64,000 nucleotides of DNA from Xestospongia muta (taxonomy: Eukaryota > Porifera > Demospongiae > Haplosclerida > Petrosiidae): positions 3,263,501 through 3,327,500 of the forward strand of contig OY848926.1 in NCBI GenBank assembly GCA_963693285.1, given 5' to 3'. Made by a program: the position numbers and the translations under genes. This document shows, piece after piece, positions 1 to 16,339 of this stretch (position 1 is its first letter; each line of letters starts with the position of its first letter). The notes under the pieces were generated by a model. That model saw only the letters and a program-made list of their open reading frames with translations, did no database searches and was not told the origin of the DNA.

Positions 1-944
1 ATCTTCAGTCATTCATTCGGGATAATGAAAAGAAAATTGAATTGAATAAAAAGAGAATTGAAAACGTTGAAGAAGATCCTGAAATGGAAAGATTGGTAGA
101 GCTATATGTCATCTTAATGTCTCTTGATAGTGTGTATTTTAAGGCTCAAGAGATTCATGTATATGCTGTACAAATTGGTGAAAAAGTCACTCAATCTGAG
201 ATATTAGGGAACGAGGGTAAAATTGATGAGTCTTTAGCAGCATTAAATGAAGTTGAGGAAATTAAAGTGAAGAAGAAGCGACTAGAAGATGACTATCATT
301 CTCGTTTACCACGTCATGCCCAACAACAACAAAAGCTTCGAGCATGTGAAGTGTGTGGAGCTTTTTTGAGCATGTATGATAATGACAGACGGTAATAACA
401 GTTATTTTGTGTGTGTCACATTGTGATTTCCTTATTATAATAGACTTGCTGATCATTTTGGTGGAAAACTTCATATGGGCTTTGTGCAGATTAGGGAGAG
501 AGTTATAGCATTAGTTGTATGTTATTAGATGGTCAATGAGAATTTTGAATATTAGATCATTGTATAGGAAGCTATAGCCAAGAAAAGTGAGCGTCAGGAG
601 AAAGACAGGGAAGAACGTAGGAAAAGAAAGAGCAGGTTACACTTTGTTGTTTCAAATAGCATGGTTACATACATGTACTATCAGAAGTCATAGCCGTGAA
701 CGACAACCAAGTGGCCGGAGTAAAGAAAAAGATAAAGGCCGAGACAGAGATCGAAGGAGAAGTCATCGCAGCCGTAGTCAAGAAAGACGACATGAGAGTC
801 AGAGAAGTCGGTCAAAAGAAAGAAAACATAATGGGTATGATAACTGTTTCTATATTTTATATCTCCTTGTACAGTTCCAGGGGCCGCAGCAGAAGCCGTA
901 GTCGAGATAGAGTCAGAAGTGATTATAAAGAAAGGTTAGTATAG
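1..944 (+). CDS. LUC7L: LUC7-like U1 snRNP splicing factor, 5' end missing
   Basis: C-terminal part of a LUC7 family protein, a U1 snRNP-associated factor acting in 5' splice-site selection in the nucleus. The frame is open from base 3 and the N-terminal zinc finger lies before the window. Visible are the coiled-coil stretch (NEGKIDESLAALNEVEEIK), the second zinc-finger region (CEVCGAFLSMYDNDRR, then after a short intron LADHFGGKLHMGF, giving C-x2-C and H...H ligands), and an arginine/serine tail over several exons (SRSQERRHESQRSRSKER and RGRSRSRSRD). A 48-nt GT-AG segment at 96-143 is in frame without a stop but is almost surely an intron, because removing it restores family similarity. The last exon ends at 944, or the frame stops in the same place after one more splice. 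It faces TMF1 tail to tail, 172 bp apart. The paralogue (LUC7L or LUC7L2 type) is not resolved. Confidence 0.88.
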
Positions 945-1116
945 TGTTTATACTATCAATAAAACACCATTTTCTCTTTTTAGGTAGAGAAATTGTGGAT
1001 TGTAATGGTTAGAAGAAAGATTTGCTAACTACTGACTATGTTTGTAGTCACATAATACATAATTATAATAATCGAATAAATCAAATATAAAGTACAACAA
1101 TAGAGGGAGGGTTTGG

Positions 1117-4100
1117 TTAGTGTTGTTGCTGTTTGGAAAGCAAGTCTTCAATCTAAATTGCAAAATATATAACTTGATCATGTTAGATGTTATTACCTGT
1201 TGTCTGTACATTGCTTTGAGGTCCTGTATGTCCATTTTTAACTCTTCTGCTTCTTCTGCCTTTTCTCCAAACATTTGCAACATTGCCTCATATTTGTGAG
1301 TGATGTTCTTTGTCAAAATCAAGTAACAGTCCATAATTATAAATGTGAACTCACCAGTAACTGCTGCTTTAGTTCTGGTATCATTTCAACTTCTTTCTGA
1401 AGTTTTTCATTATTTGCTGACAGGAGAGCCAGTTCTTCAGCCATGGCCGATCTTGAACGTTCTAAAGATGCTACCATATTTTGAGAGTTAGACAACTCTC
1501 CTTCTTTCTGCTTTAATGTAGACTGCAGATGTTCCAGTATAGATGCAGATGAGAGTGATCCTCCTATTCCTTGAAGAGATGAACCATTTCCTAGTAACAA
1601 GTCACTGGATTGGGACAGTGATCTGGATAGATACTCTGTCTGCATTATAGACAAGTTGTTTAAATATATTGTATATTTTTTTATCCATCACCTTATCAAA
1701 TGTGCTGTCACTACTAGACTGCCTTTGTGCTGAAGGCCTTGGTGCAGTTGAAGATGACAAAGAGAGAGCTAGCTGATTACGTAATTTTTCCTATAGCAAG
1801 TGATTATCAACAATATCAATGTCATTGACTAACTTTTTCTTGTAACTCTAGAGTAGCTTTTCTACTTTCAGCTTCTAGTCTTACTCGTTCATATTCCAAC
1901 TGACGCTCCACCATTTCCTACAAATACATAGAATATGATGATTGACCTAGTTAGCTCTACTTTTTCTTTTTTCAGTTCCTCAACAGTTTGCTGCAGAGAC
2001 AATCGCATTGCATCATGTCTTGAATTATCCCTATACACAGGAGGAGATTAAACAGTCTTCTGGTGCTAACCTCACCTTTGGTAACTTTCCTCTAGAGTCT
2101 GTAGTTTTGTCTTTTCTATTTCTAGAGCTGCTACTGCTTGTGATCTCTCCTGCCGAAGACTATTTACTTGACTTTCAAGCCCACTAACCCGGCTTTGAAG
2201 TGACAACTCTCTTTCAACTACAGTTCTTTCTTTCTCAACTGCAGCATTCATTTGAGCTTGAGACTCAACTGAAGAATTACTCAATTACATTAGAAGATCA
2301 TGTAAACTTACGTAGTCTTTGTGTTAAGCTAGCTTCAACTCTCTCCCAGTTATTAACTTGAGCTGAATGTGCTGATTGTAAGTGTTCAATTTGGCGCAAC
2401 AAAGGCCGTGTAGCTGAAAAGTTAGAAAAATAATTTTTATTCTTTTATTATACATCTACCATTAGAGATGGTATCAGATAGGTCTTGATTTCTTGACTCA
2501 GAGTCTTGTAATCTCTAACCAAGAAGACATTGTCAATTACAACTATATTTTTATAATATTCTAACTTTGTGTACATCAGCAATCTCTTGTCGAAATTGTT
2601 CTTCTCGCCAGGTTGTTTGTTGTTCCATACGACTTAAACTCATTTGTAGTTCACTGACCTATAAAGAAACCACAATGATTTGTAAAATATAGCATAACTT
2701 ACTTGAATTAATAAAGAGTCTTTCTCTCTTTCTGCTTTCAGCCTCTGTTCTTCAAGTTCTCTTTTAAATTCTTCTCGTACATTCTGCTTAGCAGACAGAG
2801 CAGCTTCTTCTGCAACTGTTTGGGTAAGAGCATTTGTCTTGCGTAACTCAGTGAGCTCTCTAGGAAATAAAATGAACAACAGCAATGTATGTTCTCCTTT
2901 TCACTTATAAGTGTTATCAAGGTTGGACTGTAGACTTCTAACTCTTTCTTGGAGATCTTCTTTCTCTGGCTAAAGAAGAGATACAAATATGAATAACTAA
3001 TCTGTTTACCTTCAACTGCATCAGGTCTTTGGCTTGTTGTTCAGTGATACTGTTTAGTTGATTCATTGATTCTGTTAAAGATGTATCGTATGTGTACAAG
3101 AAAAATGCAGTCACTTTCTTGCCTTGATACTTCTTCTCATTCTCTTCCTTTTTAGTTATAACTTCTTTTAATCGCTTCCTTTCATTTTCAAGATCATCAA
3201 TTTGTTGTCTGTAAAAACAGTTAACATTTATTTTCACAATTAAACACTTCACATAAACACCTTTGAGCTGTCATTAACTGTTCGTTTTGTTTCTCTTTTG
3301 CTCGTAACTTTTTGATTGTGTTATTAAATTGCAGCTCTTGTTTTGACAATTTTTCTCCTAAATAATTCTGAAAATGTTGAGAGACATTCACATTGAATAC
3401 CACCTTCTGCCATAAGTCCAACAATCTGTTCATCTTTCTCCTTAATCAGTTCTGTTAATTTAAGTTCCGCATTGTCTTTTCTACACAAATAATATTACCA
3501 ATAATCATTAGAGTACATAACTTACTGCTGAGCATTGTTATTTTCCCATAACATCACCTGTTTCTTTAAATTGTCACGCTCCTAATTAGAGTATCAAAGA
3601 CATGTTCTCACTGTCAGACTCACTGTTATAATATTTTCTAGCTTTTTCTCCAGTCTACCAACTTGATCTGTCAGATCATTTTTCATTTGTTCGATTTGTT
3701 CTTTTTCACTTTTTAACTCTTGCAAAGATCTGTAGAATACTACTTATACAATGGTAGTAGTACCTTACAATTACCTCTGAAGTTCTTGATTACATTCTTG
3801 TAATGATATGTTATCTCGACTCATTTGAACTAACTTTGATTCTCTTACTTCAAGAACTTTCTTGATCTGAGCTAACTCCTATTTATGAGATTAGAAAACA
3901 AACAATGAAAGAATCCTATCTTTAATACCAGACTAAGTTCTTTTACAGTTTCATCATGACATTTTGTTGTAAATCCTTCCTGATTTTCTGTATGAATAAC
4001 TTCATTTGAATTATCTATTGCCACTATAGGAGAAGTGATGGTCTCATTATTATCTTGACTAAGATGGATCTTATCCTGTTTCATTATTATTTTGAGAGGG

Positions 4101-5389
4101 CTTTCATCCTGTTTGACTGGTTTCTCATGTTCTTCCACTGACTTATCATCCTTTACTAGAATCTCATCTTTCTCGCATGAAGGTGTGTCATCAAGTTTGT
4201 CAGACAGTTGCTTCTCAACTACTTCTGTTTCTTGGTCAGTAACATTAGGTTCAAGCTCAGTCTCTACTTCTTTGACATCAGTGACATGTTTTTCAAATGG
4301 TGTCTGAACTGGTTCATCATCTCCTTCATTATGATTCTTACTTTCCTGATCTATATCTAGTGTGGTTGGAGATTCATCTTCAATTCTCATCATTTCAGTA
4401 CTTCTTGATGGTTCAGTAGACTGAGAAAGCTTCAATACTTCTTCATAAGGTTTATCGGTTTCAACAGAATCTTTTGATCTTGTATAGTTTTCTTTGTTGT
4501 CAGCGAGGAGTTCAGATTCTGAAAGATCTGATGGACTTTCTTTCCTCCCTTTTGATTGACAGGAACTTTTCATTGGTGTACTAGAAACTGGAGTAGAAGT
4601 TAATGTGGGAACTGTGTCATTCAAAGGAAATGAAACAGGTTTGTCATTTTGCTTGACAGAAGTTGGAGTCACATTTCCAGTAGAACTTAGTTCTTTTGAT
4701 TTATTAGAAAAACTGGTTTTATCTGTTCTGCTAGATCCTTTTGTAGTGTTTAGTCTGGATATTGGTTTCTTGGTAGGGGTTTGGATTAATGAATCTTGCT
4801 TAGGTGAAAATCCTTTCCAAAGAGTGTCTGTGCTACCCCATGTGCTTGAGAAATTATCAGAGGTATCTTGGTCATCTTTCCTGTTTATTGATGTCAATGT
4901 AGAAGAGTCTTCTAATTTCAAATTCTCAGGTTTTTGTACTGCAAGTAAATGATTATTTAATGAAATGATTTGATAATTTAAATTTTATATTAGAATGGAA
5001 GGAAACCTCTCTAATATCTGTTTCACGTAGTAATGAGTAATTATAAACAAAAAATTAGGCCAGTTAAAGCATGGCTGGTTACAAAAGCAAGGGATGTCAT
5101 TCACATTGTATCAATGGTCAAGCTAATGACTAAAATTTGCTTTTGCCGCCCAAAAATCAGGGCAAACATTTTAAAGATACCATTTAAAAGAAACAATATT
5201 CTTTGTTTATAGCCTACTTAAAACTTCATTTAATAATATATATTTTTCTTTTATCGACATACCGGATTGATTGCTATGTTCGTTTCCATCCGTATTCTCA
5301 CTAATGTCTAGAACACGATCAATAGACTTCTGAGCTTGAGACAAAGCAGATCGGGCAAAACTAAAACTGGAATCGAACCATGATGACAT
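1117..5389 (-). CDS. TMF1: TMF1-like golgin (TATA element modulatory factor)
   Basis: Multi-exon gene for a Golgi coiled-coil protein of the TMF1/ARA160 family, which binds Rab6 and tethers vesicles at the Golgi. The N-terminus (MSSWFDSSFSFARSALSQAQ, then KSIDRVLDIS) matches the conserved TMF1 start closely. A large exon at about 3900-4941 encodes a Ser/Thr/Glu-rich unstructured region. Many short exons then encode continuous coiled coil. The C-terminal Rab-binding region contains YEAMLQMFGEKAEEAEEL and ends after a splice in a 36-nt exon (1117-1152) encoding IEDLLSKQQQH and a stop, similar to the vertebrate ending. The first intron is about 320 bp and the others are roughly 50 nt. The start codon lies 42 bp from that of POLR3E on the other strand. 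Confidence 0.92.
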
Positions 5390-5431
5390 CTTTTCTTGCT
5401 TATCAACCACACCCACATTTACGCCCTCAAA
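5390..5431. promoter_or_regulatory. Divergent TMF1/POLR3E promoter region
   Basis: Only 42 bp separate the two start codons, so both core promoters and 5' UTRs must overlap or run into the neighbouring coding sequence. It contains CACACCCACA and ACGCCC, variants of a CACGCCC-type motif that recurs near other starts here. No TATA box is evident. Confidence 0.6.
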
Positions 5432-8400
5432 ATGGCTGACCCAGTCGTACACGAGGTACAACGTGATTAGTATTCACTTTTATTTCACGTAATCTATATT
5501 ATATTGCTAGATTCCTGTCTTCCTGACTAAAGAAGCAGGAAGAAATTTGTATTTGCTGCAGGTAAGATAATCTTTTATGGTATTATATCTTAAATGTTAT
5601 ATCACTAGTTTCCATTACGTCCTGGACATATGCCTTACAATGGAGATAACGTGTTGGAAGCAAAGATAAAGGAAAAGCAAAGTAAAGTTGAATTGAGTGT
5701 TGCTATAGAAACAAGAGGTCAACATTACAGTCGTAGTAAAGGAGAACAATATGCTAGAGGGGCTGAAACTGAAGGAGGTGTGTCTTATTTCTCAAGGTGA
5801 TTTTAATGCATTGTGATTTTTACTGCCCATCACAGTAGTGTGGTAGTCAAGCCTAAGATTGTTTTGGACTGTGTATGTACGTATAGTCTGGTGGCACACA
5901 AATGTAGTTGTTGAAATGGAATTTAATTTTTAAGTAAACTGTGGTTAATTTTATTATATAAACATGTTTCACTGAGTTTATAAATTAATGAGGAAATTAT
6001 AACAAACAAACCCCAATGCAAAAACAAAGGACAGTCTAGCCCATATAGGGGGACATCTAAAGAATGCAGATTCTACATAGCAGTTTATAGCCACATCCAA
6101 CTATAAAAACATTGTGGTTTCACTTCAACCAAAGGGTCTGGCCTCCAAAGAATATCAGTATAGATGACTGGTTTCATTGTTACATGTGAGAATTAACAAC
6201 AATGAATAAATAAGTTAAACTGGACCCTCTGATATACTACTAACACACACCATAACCAATTACTTTGATTAGCTCTTACCATGACCACTCTAACCTACAC
6301 TTCTAGTATTCCATGAAATCTTTAGAATATTATAACTTATGAAAGACATTCCTGTCAGTCTAGAGTATAGCAATAGCACACAATCTTAAAACAATTTTTT
6401 ATAATTATAATTTTGTTGTTATAAGTGGTGTTATGGACAAGCAGACACTGGTATCAGATGGCCACAAGTGTCAGGATACATCTCGTTATGTAATAGGTGT
6501 ATTTAAAGATGGTAAGTGTCTTCTTATTTTGATTTAGTGAACCATGTCTCTTTAGATGAACTCCATTTAACGCCCCTACATGATATAATTCAACTACGTC
6601 CTAGTTTATGTCACTTGGAATTTGGAGATACATTGTCTCAACGTTCTTTTTATGTTGGAGGGAGTGCAAGTGATGGAGACACTACAGCCACAGAGAGTGA
6701 GAGTGAAGAAGCTAAACCTGTCACCGTAAGACATGTTATATAAATCCTGTCTTGCTATCATTATTTTTATATTTATCATGTGACTTCAGGTAAGATTTGC
6801 TCGTCCAAATATGAAAACAAAAGTTAAAACTCAAGTGGATCCTGAAGAACCATGGCAACCCTTGACTTATCATTCACTGGAGGTAGGAATCCTTTAACAA
6901 TAAGCTAAGTTCAAATTATTTAACCTAGTCTGCTGAATCTACTGAAGAAAGGACTTTGTTATTTTCTGCAGATGAGGATCAAAGTCATATTTTTTCTTCA
7001 ACTGCTTTGTGAGTACTATTATACACATGTTATACAATGATGTAAACACAGTTTTGATAAATTACATGGAAGATGTGTAAAAAAAGCTTCTATAATATAA
7101 ACTGGTCATGTTTTGTTCATTGGCTTGTGACTAGTGATCAGTTTTTCCAGAGAAAACTATTTGGTATTCACATTTCATAATAACTAATTGCATTTTGTAG
7201 TACATTGAAATTTTGCCAATTACTTTCTGGTATTCTGTGTGTAGTCACTACACTGCTTACAACTTCCAAGTATTTATTATGACATCAGCATAGTCCCAAA
7301 AATTGTAGGGCAATTTTACAGTTAATAATTTCAAACATGGTTGATTTATTATGCAGAAAATATCTTGATATGATATGTCCTGTGGAAACCATCCAGGAAA
7401 GGTAATTTTTGTCTTACACATTCTGATAGATTCTTGGTCATAATAGTGAAAGTCCATTAGAATCAACTGGTTTCTTGTCACTAACTCAACTCAAAATGTT
7501 GCCTCTGGAAAAACAAGTTACAGAATTAATGAAAAAGGGTACTTTTCATTTTTTAATATAGCTATATGTCATTGTGTGTCATGTAGCAATGATACTGCCA
7601 TTTGATCGTGTTTGTACGCTATTGGGGAGGGGTAAAAATGAGCGTGGAGCAATATTAGATGATCTCCAAAAATGTGCTCTCTTGGTTCAAGGTTGTTGGG
7701 TAGTACATTCTGCACTCTTACTGTCTAAAGAGAGTGCTCACTTGAGGAGTGCTAGAGATTTCATTGTAAGTTATAAAATTTATGGCACAGTGTTTTTGTT
7801 CTTATTCTCTAAAAGTTTCATATTCTGTATTACATATATTAGCTTTGGTGCTTCACTCAACATCATTTACTCACTCGTAAAGACCTTGCTGCTACACTTA
7901 AAGCAAGTACTAGCTTACATTGAACCATTAGAGATTTATGTTAAATAGATTACTTCTGCCCAGCTACGAGACATTCTTCATCCAATTGCTGTTTTAAGAA
8001 CAGGAGGAGGTTGGGAATTTCGTCATGCACCTGATACTGAATTTATGAACAAGTTAGTTTTGTGAGGATTAGCTATAAGTTATATACTAGTTTCAAGGTA
8101 TCCCCAGATAGTCCTAACCCAACACGATTGGTGGCAAAAAAAGCATTCTGAGTAAGTGAGCAGATTTTGTGCTACATTTATATGCTTTATTTAGACTAGC
8201 TGTACTCTATAGTATTGGTTCGTCTCCTGAAGCCTCTAGAACATGTAATGTTACAACTAACAGTCAAGAAGGTAACTCTTTCTTGTGTGTCCAATAGTTA
8301 CATATGTTCTAACTTTATATAGGATCTGTTGTTACAGCACATGAGGTTATAAAGAGTGCCTCTTTAAAGGCCAAACAAAGAATAGAGTCACAACTAGATG

Positions 8401-9043
8401 CCACCCCTGTGAGACCACACCCACTTCAACCAAGTCAACTCGACCATAAGTTACCTCATGGACTTCCACAGGAATGTCGTGATGCACTTCGAAAATTTTG
8501 CACTAAAACATTAGGCAGGGGTGTGGCCTCGTTGTCAGACATTAAAGATCGTTTATTAATACATCAATCATCTGCTCAAGAGGATGACCCTCTCTGGTAT
8601 TCCAATTAATTTATAATTTGGCAGTGTAATTGCACATATCTAGTGGTCACGGTATATCTAACGAGATGATAGATATAGCATTAAATGAAGTGGATGCAAT
8701 AGAAGTAGGACAGCCACATTCCAAGAGATTATTTGCATTAGTCAACATTGGAGACAACACAGACACAGTTTGTATATTATTATTCTAATGATTGATATTA
8801 GTGTGATACTTATCTCTTTTAGTATCGTTCTGTACTTTTAACATTATTTCAAACGGTTCGTAGTGTCCGTAGAAAGCAAGTTGTTGATAAAATATCACAA
8901 CAATGTGGTCATCAATGTGATAACAAATTACTAACTACTGTTTTAAAGGTGTAATTGTTTAAATTGTTTAAATTATTTAGTCATTACTACTACAGGACCT
9001 CTGCAACAGCCGAGGATCACAATGGTATTTGAAAGGGACTTGA
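5432..9043 (+). CDS. POLR3E: RNA polymerase III subunit RPC5
   Basis: Multi-exon gene for RPC5 (POLR3E), a Pol III-specific subunit that pairs with RPC4 and helps initiation and termination on tRNA and 5S genes. The start MADPVVHE joins IPVFLTKEAG after the first intron, and KIKEKQSKVEL follows. The family signature ELHLTPLHDIIQLRPS is present, then VQGCWVVHSALLLSKESA and GGGWEFRHAPDTEF. The C-terminus ends DLCNSRGSQWYLKGT, like the vertebrate winged-helix end. An acidic Ser/Glu tract (GDTTATESESEEAK) lies in the N-terminal third. The second intron (5797-6425) is large; the rest are mostly 40-100 nt. The end is convergent with PKC, about 200 bp apart. Confidence 0.95.
5797..6425 (+). other. 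Large POLR3E intron with a dispersed repeat fragment
   Basis: A 629-bp intron with GT-AG ends. Bases around 5827-5890 resemble 16640-16700 in a TMC intron (shared core CCTAAGA-TGTTTT-GAC, followed by TGTG-GTATGTA), suggesting a dispersed repeat. No coding potential was seen. Confidence 0.5.
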
Positions 9044-9247
9044 TCCACAGTGATGGTTTAATGAAATAAAGCATTTTTTTAAAAATAAGCTTTATATACA
9101 TGTATCACTAAAACAAACAGAACTCAATAAAATTAAATCCATTTAATTAATGTATGTTTGAATTCAATAAAAATAAAGACAACTAATGTTAAAAGTATTT
9201 AACTACAACATAAAAGAGACATCTGTTGTTGTAGGTACGTAATTATT

Positions 9248-12645
<3,398 letters not shown>

Positions 12646-12824
12646 AGCCAACCAGGGCTATTGAAGTTGGCAGGGTGACAGATAGTGTAAAATGTTACAC
12701 TGCAACTGCGCTTCCGTTAGTTTTGTACTTCCTTCACGTCACGTGAGCCGGACTGAGCTCTCGTTTCTATAGCAACAAACTACCTGAATGAGTACATGTA
12801 GCATAGCCTTAGATTACAACAGAC
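12646..12824. promoter_or_regulatory. Divergent PKC/DRC3 promoter region
   Basis: 179 bp between the two start codons. It contains CACGTCACGTGAGCC around 12735-12750, including a palindromic E-box (CACGTG) nested in TCACGTGA, a candidate bHLH-ZIP site. No TATA box is obvious. Confidence 0.5.
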
Positions 12825-15800
12825 ATGAGCCGTCTTTATGATGCAGCTGAGCCAGGTGTTATTGACGAAGAACTACTTCATCAATTAATTTTAGAACAGG
12901 GTCCAGTGGGTGAAGCAGGGCGTATAGTACAGAAAGAAGGAATTGATTTTACCGAAGTTGTTGAACTTCGTGTTGATTTTAGAAGTCAGTCATAGGGTGC
13001 ATATTTCCCTAATTAACAGTTCTGTGACACTAATATTTTATGTTGTTATGTACAACTATCAAATTCATTTCTAGATATTCAGCAAATTGAAAATCTGTGG
13101 CAATTGAAAAACCTTTGTAAGCTTCGACTAGATAACAACATTATTTCCTCAATTACTGGACTGGAACAACTGGTTAATTTGGAATGGCTAGGTTAGAAAA
13201 TTGTAAAAAGTTATTATTTCATTATTTATTTTAGACCTTTCTTTCAATAACATTCGTGAAATTCATGGTCTAGACAAACTAACCAAACTTAAAGATTTAT
13301 CACTGGCTCACAACTTCATTAAAGAGGTGGGTGGATTAATTACCCTTTCCAAGCTCCAAGTTCTATCTTTGGGTCACAATGAGTTAAGTGATCTTCATGG
13401 AACTGTAATGTATCTCAGACAACTGCCTTCTCTTCAGTCACTTTGTTTAAGAGGTAATCAATTCAGTCCTGTACCATCACATGCAGGAGAACAAAACAAC
13501 CTTGATAAAAACCATCACTACCAGATGTACTGCCTTGCATTCATCCCATCTTTAATCTACTTAGATTATCAAATGATCATGCAGGAAGCCGTAAGTTGTA
13601 CTAATAATTATAGTGAACAATGTAGGTTACTGATGTTTAGAGAGACATTGCTCTGGAACATCATCATGATATGGTTCAAGAAGTTCTGATGAAAGAAAAG
13701 GAAATGAAAACAAAAGAAGAGGAAGATCACCAAAATCAAAAGAAGAGTCATCATTATTTGGTAAGAGCACAATAATTGTATTATAGAATAATAATATCTG
13801 TTTGAAAATATCACAAGTGACAAAAAGAAGGGAACAATACATTATAGCTAGCCTGATTTACTATTATGCTTTTTCAATTAGATAAGATGATTGGTTTGAC
13901 AATGCATTTCTGTGGTAGTACTCAAAGGACTATCAGATTACAAACACTTCCTGCTTGTATGATAATAATATTACAATTTATTTGAGTGAAAGTAAACCAG
14001 GTTTTGATAGCATGTTTATTAGTTCCACATTACATATTTGTAAGTGTCAGTTCCTTTAACAAACTCCTAATATAGTTAAAAGCTATGTTGACAGGAACTG
14101 CAAGTCATTCCAATTTCCAAACACAGTTCACATGATCAAAAACTATGTATGATGAGACAGAAAATAATATCTCATTAATTATATTGACCTATACTTGGAC
14201 ATTTAATCATATCAGGTGTCTTATGTTGATGGACTCGATGGTGATGAGTTATATCACTCACTGTTTGAGGAAGATACTGAGGCTGAAAGATTGGCTTTAT
14301 TGCCTGGAGAAGAAGATCGATTGAAAGAGTTAGTAACATCAAAATTGTAATTGTACATATGTGTACAATTATGTTATCCATAATACATGGATACACAATA
14401 GAGGTTATTAACAATTATATTTGTACAGGTATTGTAAACAGGTTGTTCAGATATCTAATGAAATAGTTCGGATTGGACTAGAAGAAGAAGAAAAGAGAAG
14501 AACAGATAGGGAATCTTTTTACAATGCTCATAAACAAGCATTGGAATCAAATCAAGAAGAGTCTGTGTTGAGAATTAAGCAATATGAGACTGAGAAAGCT
14601 AAAGTAAACCATCTTTGTTTAACTTTATCCAAAGAAAGTTTGTTTAGTTGTTAACAGAGCAACAAATAGAACCTCTTGGTGAAAAAATAACAGAGCTCCA
14701 TTATGATGTAATGCAATTTGAGATGCAACTTGTAGATCAAATTGATGTAAGTGGTATTTAACACCTTGTCCTTTGTTAGTAAACAATGATGTAATTGTCA
14801 TTTAAAACTCCTTCTGTTAATCATGTTAATGTGAATGGAGTAGGAAACATGACAGTTTACATAGTACATATGCTATTAACAAACATGACTAATGTTGCGT
14901 ACCATTTAAGGCAGTGTTAATTACTGAGCCTCATCATTACATCTTAATAACATGCACTTGTACTTCCTTCTTTAGTTCAAATATCCTTATTTGTAAACAG
15001 TGACATCCCTAATTACCTAATTACTCCATTTAAAGTCTGTTTGTTTATAATACTTGTTCTTTCTTTATAGGAAATAACTAAAGAATTTGAACGCAACTAT
15101 ACTGATATGGTAAATCATTTCCTTGAAAATATACAAGCCCAGTGAGTTATCACATCATCAAATAATTTTGTTTAGCATGACAAATATTTTAGTTTTAATT
15201 TAGTTTTCATATACGTAATTATGTAAAAATGTTTAGTTTTAATTTTAATTTTATTTTAGTAGTGTCTCAACAATCCTTTTAGTTCTAGCAATTACTTTTA
15301 GTTTCAGTTTTAGCTCAAATGAATTTCAATGGAGTACTCCAGTTCTGTATAAGTTATTACCAAAATGTCTTTTGTCCACTGTAAGTAACTTGGCTTTAAG
15401 ACTTAAATGATTTCCATGTTGACATACAGCAACTTCCAATATTCATGCACTTAAATTAATCTTCAAGATATACTTTAAATGCTCCATTTCTTATATTACA
15501 ATGGCAATGTAGATAGATACATGTATATGTTTAATTATAGTTTACACCTAGTGGCAGCTACTAATTAATTTTTCCTAGTAAGAACATCTTGATAATTTGG
15601 TACATTAACAGGTTTATGATAGTGAGAAATAAGGTCAACAGGTTTAGTTTTAGTTAAACGTTTTATCCCTTATTAAATTAAATATTAGTTTTAGTTTTGA
15701 TAAACCAAAATAACACTATTATCAATGGACTATTATATTGATAATGGTCCTCTTAGAATGACACATCTACGAGAACTAGAGAAAGATCACTATGAGAAAG

Positions 15801-16207
15801 TACTAGAGCTGTCATCTGAACTCTTAGAAGATTACAGCAAGGGACAACTGGAAGACCTTCCTGATGGCTTGAGAATAGTACGTTATTAAGATTGACACTT
15901 TAACTTTTCTGTTTATAGCTCTTTGTTGATAAAGACACTCTACTCAGTGCCCTCAATTCAGCCCATGATGCACATATGCTGGTTATTGACAATAAGGTAA
16001 TAGGCTGGCAACTGTATTGGCATTTTATTCTTTTCCAAGGAGGACAGTATTCGAGGAAGGGCAGAGAAAGATAAGAAAGCTCTTTTGGAAAGTATCACGG
16101 AAAGAGAGAGTGCAAGGAATCGTCAGAGAGTGACTGAGATCACACAATATATTGACCTGCAACAAGAAGAGTTAGAAGATTTGCTAGCAATTGCCAATGA
16201 ACGTTGA
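12825..16207 (+). CDS. DRC3: Dynein regulatory complex subunit 3 (LRRC48)
   Basis: Encodes DRC3, a nexin-dynein regulatory complex subunit in motile cilia and flagella. The N-terminus (MSRLYDAAEPGVIDEELLHQ) and SDS22-like leucine-rich repeats (NIQQIENLWQLKNLCKLRL, LVNLEWLDLSFNNIREI, LKDLSLAHNFIKEV, LQVLSLGHNELSDL) match the family; an LRR cap-like segment and YLDYQMI follow. The C-terminal half is long acidic coiled coil (EIVRIGLEEEEKRRTDRESF, EQQIEPLGEKITEL, ending ITQYIDLQQEELEDLL). Three introns are large (13761-14215, about 14747-15071, 15142-15756), the last rich in TTTAGTTTTA motifs. The stop lies 132 bp from the TMC stop, convergent. A DRC3 implies motile cilia, as expected for choanocytes if this is a sponge. 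Confidence 0.93.
13761..14215 (+). other. DRC3 intron, no recognisable content
   Basis: A 455-bp GT-AG intron between the LRR part and SYVDGLDGDE. It is AT-rich, and I see no gene, transposon or clear repeat in it. Confidence 0.6.
15142..15756 (+). repeat. DRC3 intron with T-rich TTTAGTTTTA repeats
   Basis: A 615-bp intron. Degenerate TTTAGTTTTAATTT units cluster at about 15188-15320 and again at 15640-15700, in the same orientation. This is low-complexity sequence, perhaps the decayed ends of a repeat; no coding content was seen. Confidence 0.5.
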
Positions 16208-16339
16208 AAAATAACTTAAATTTTTGTTACAACAAAGAAACATCAATCTCAACTATTAAAACGGCAAAGATAAATTAATGAATAATTAAACTGAATATAG
16301 CTGATTAATAAAACTATTATGGGAAATAATTAGATGTTC

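Noticed and set aside
4092..4952. Long plus-strand frames opposite TMF1 exon 2
   Set aside because: They are antisense shadows of a Ser/Thr/Glu-rich coding exon; serine-rich antisense is a typical artefact.
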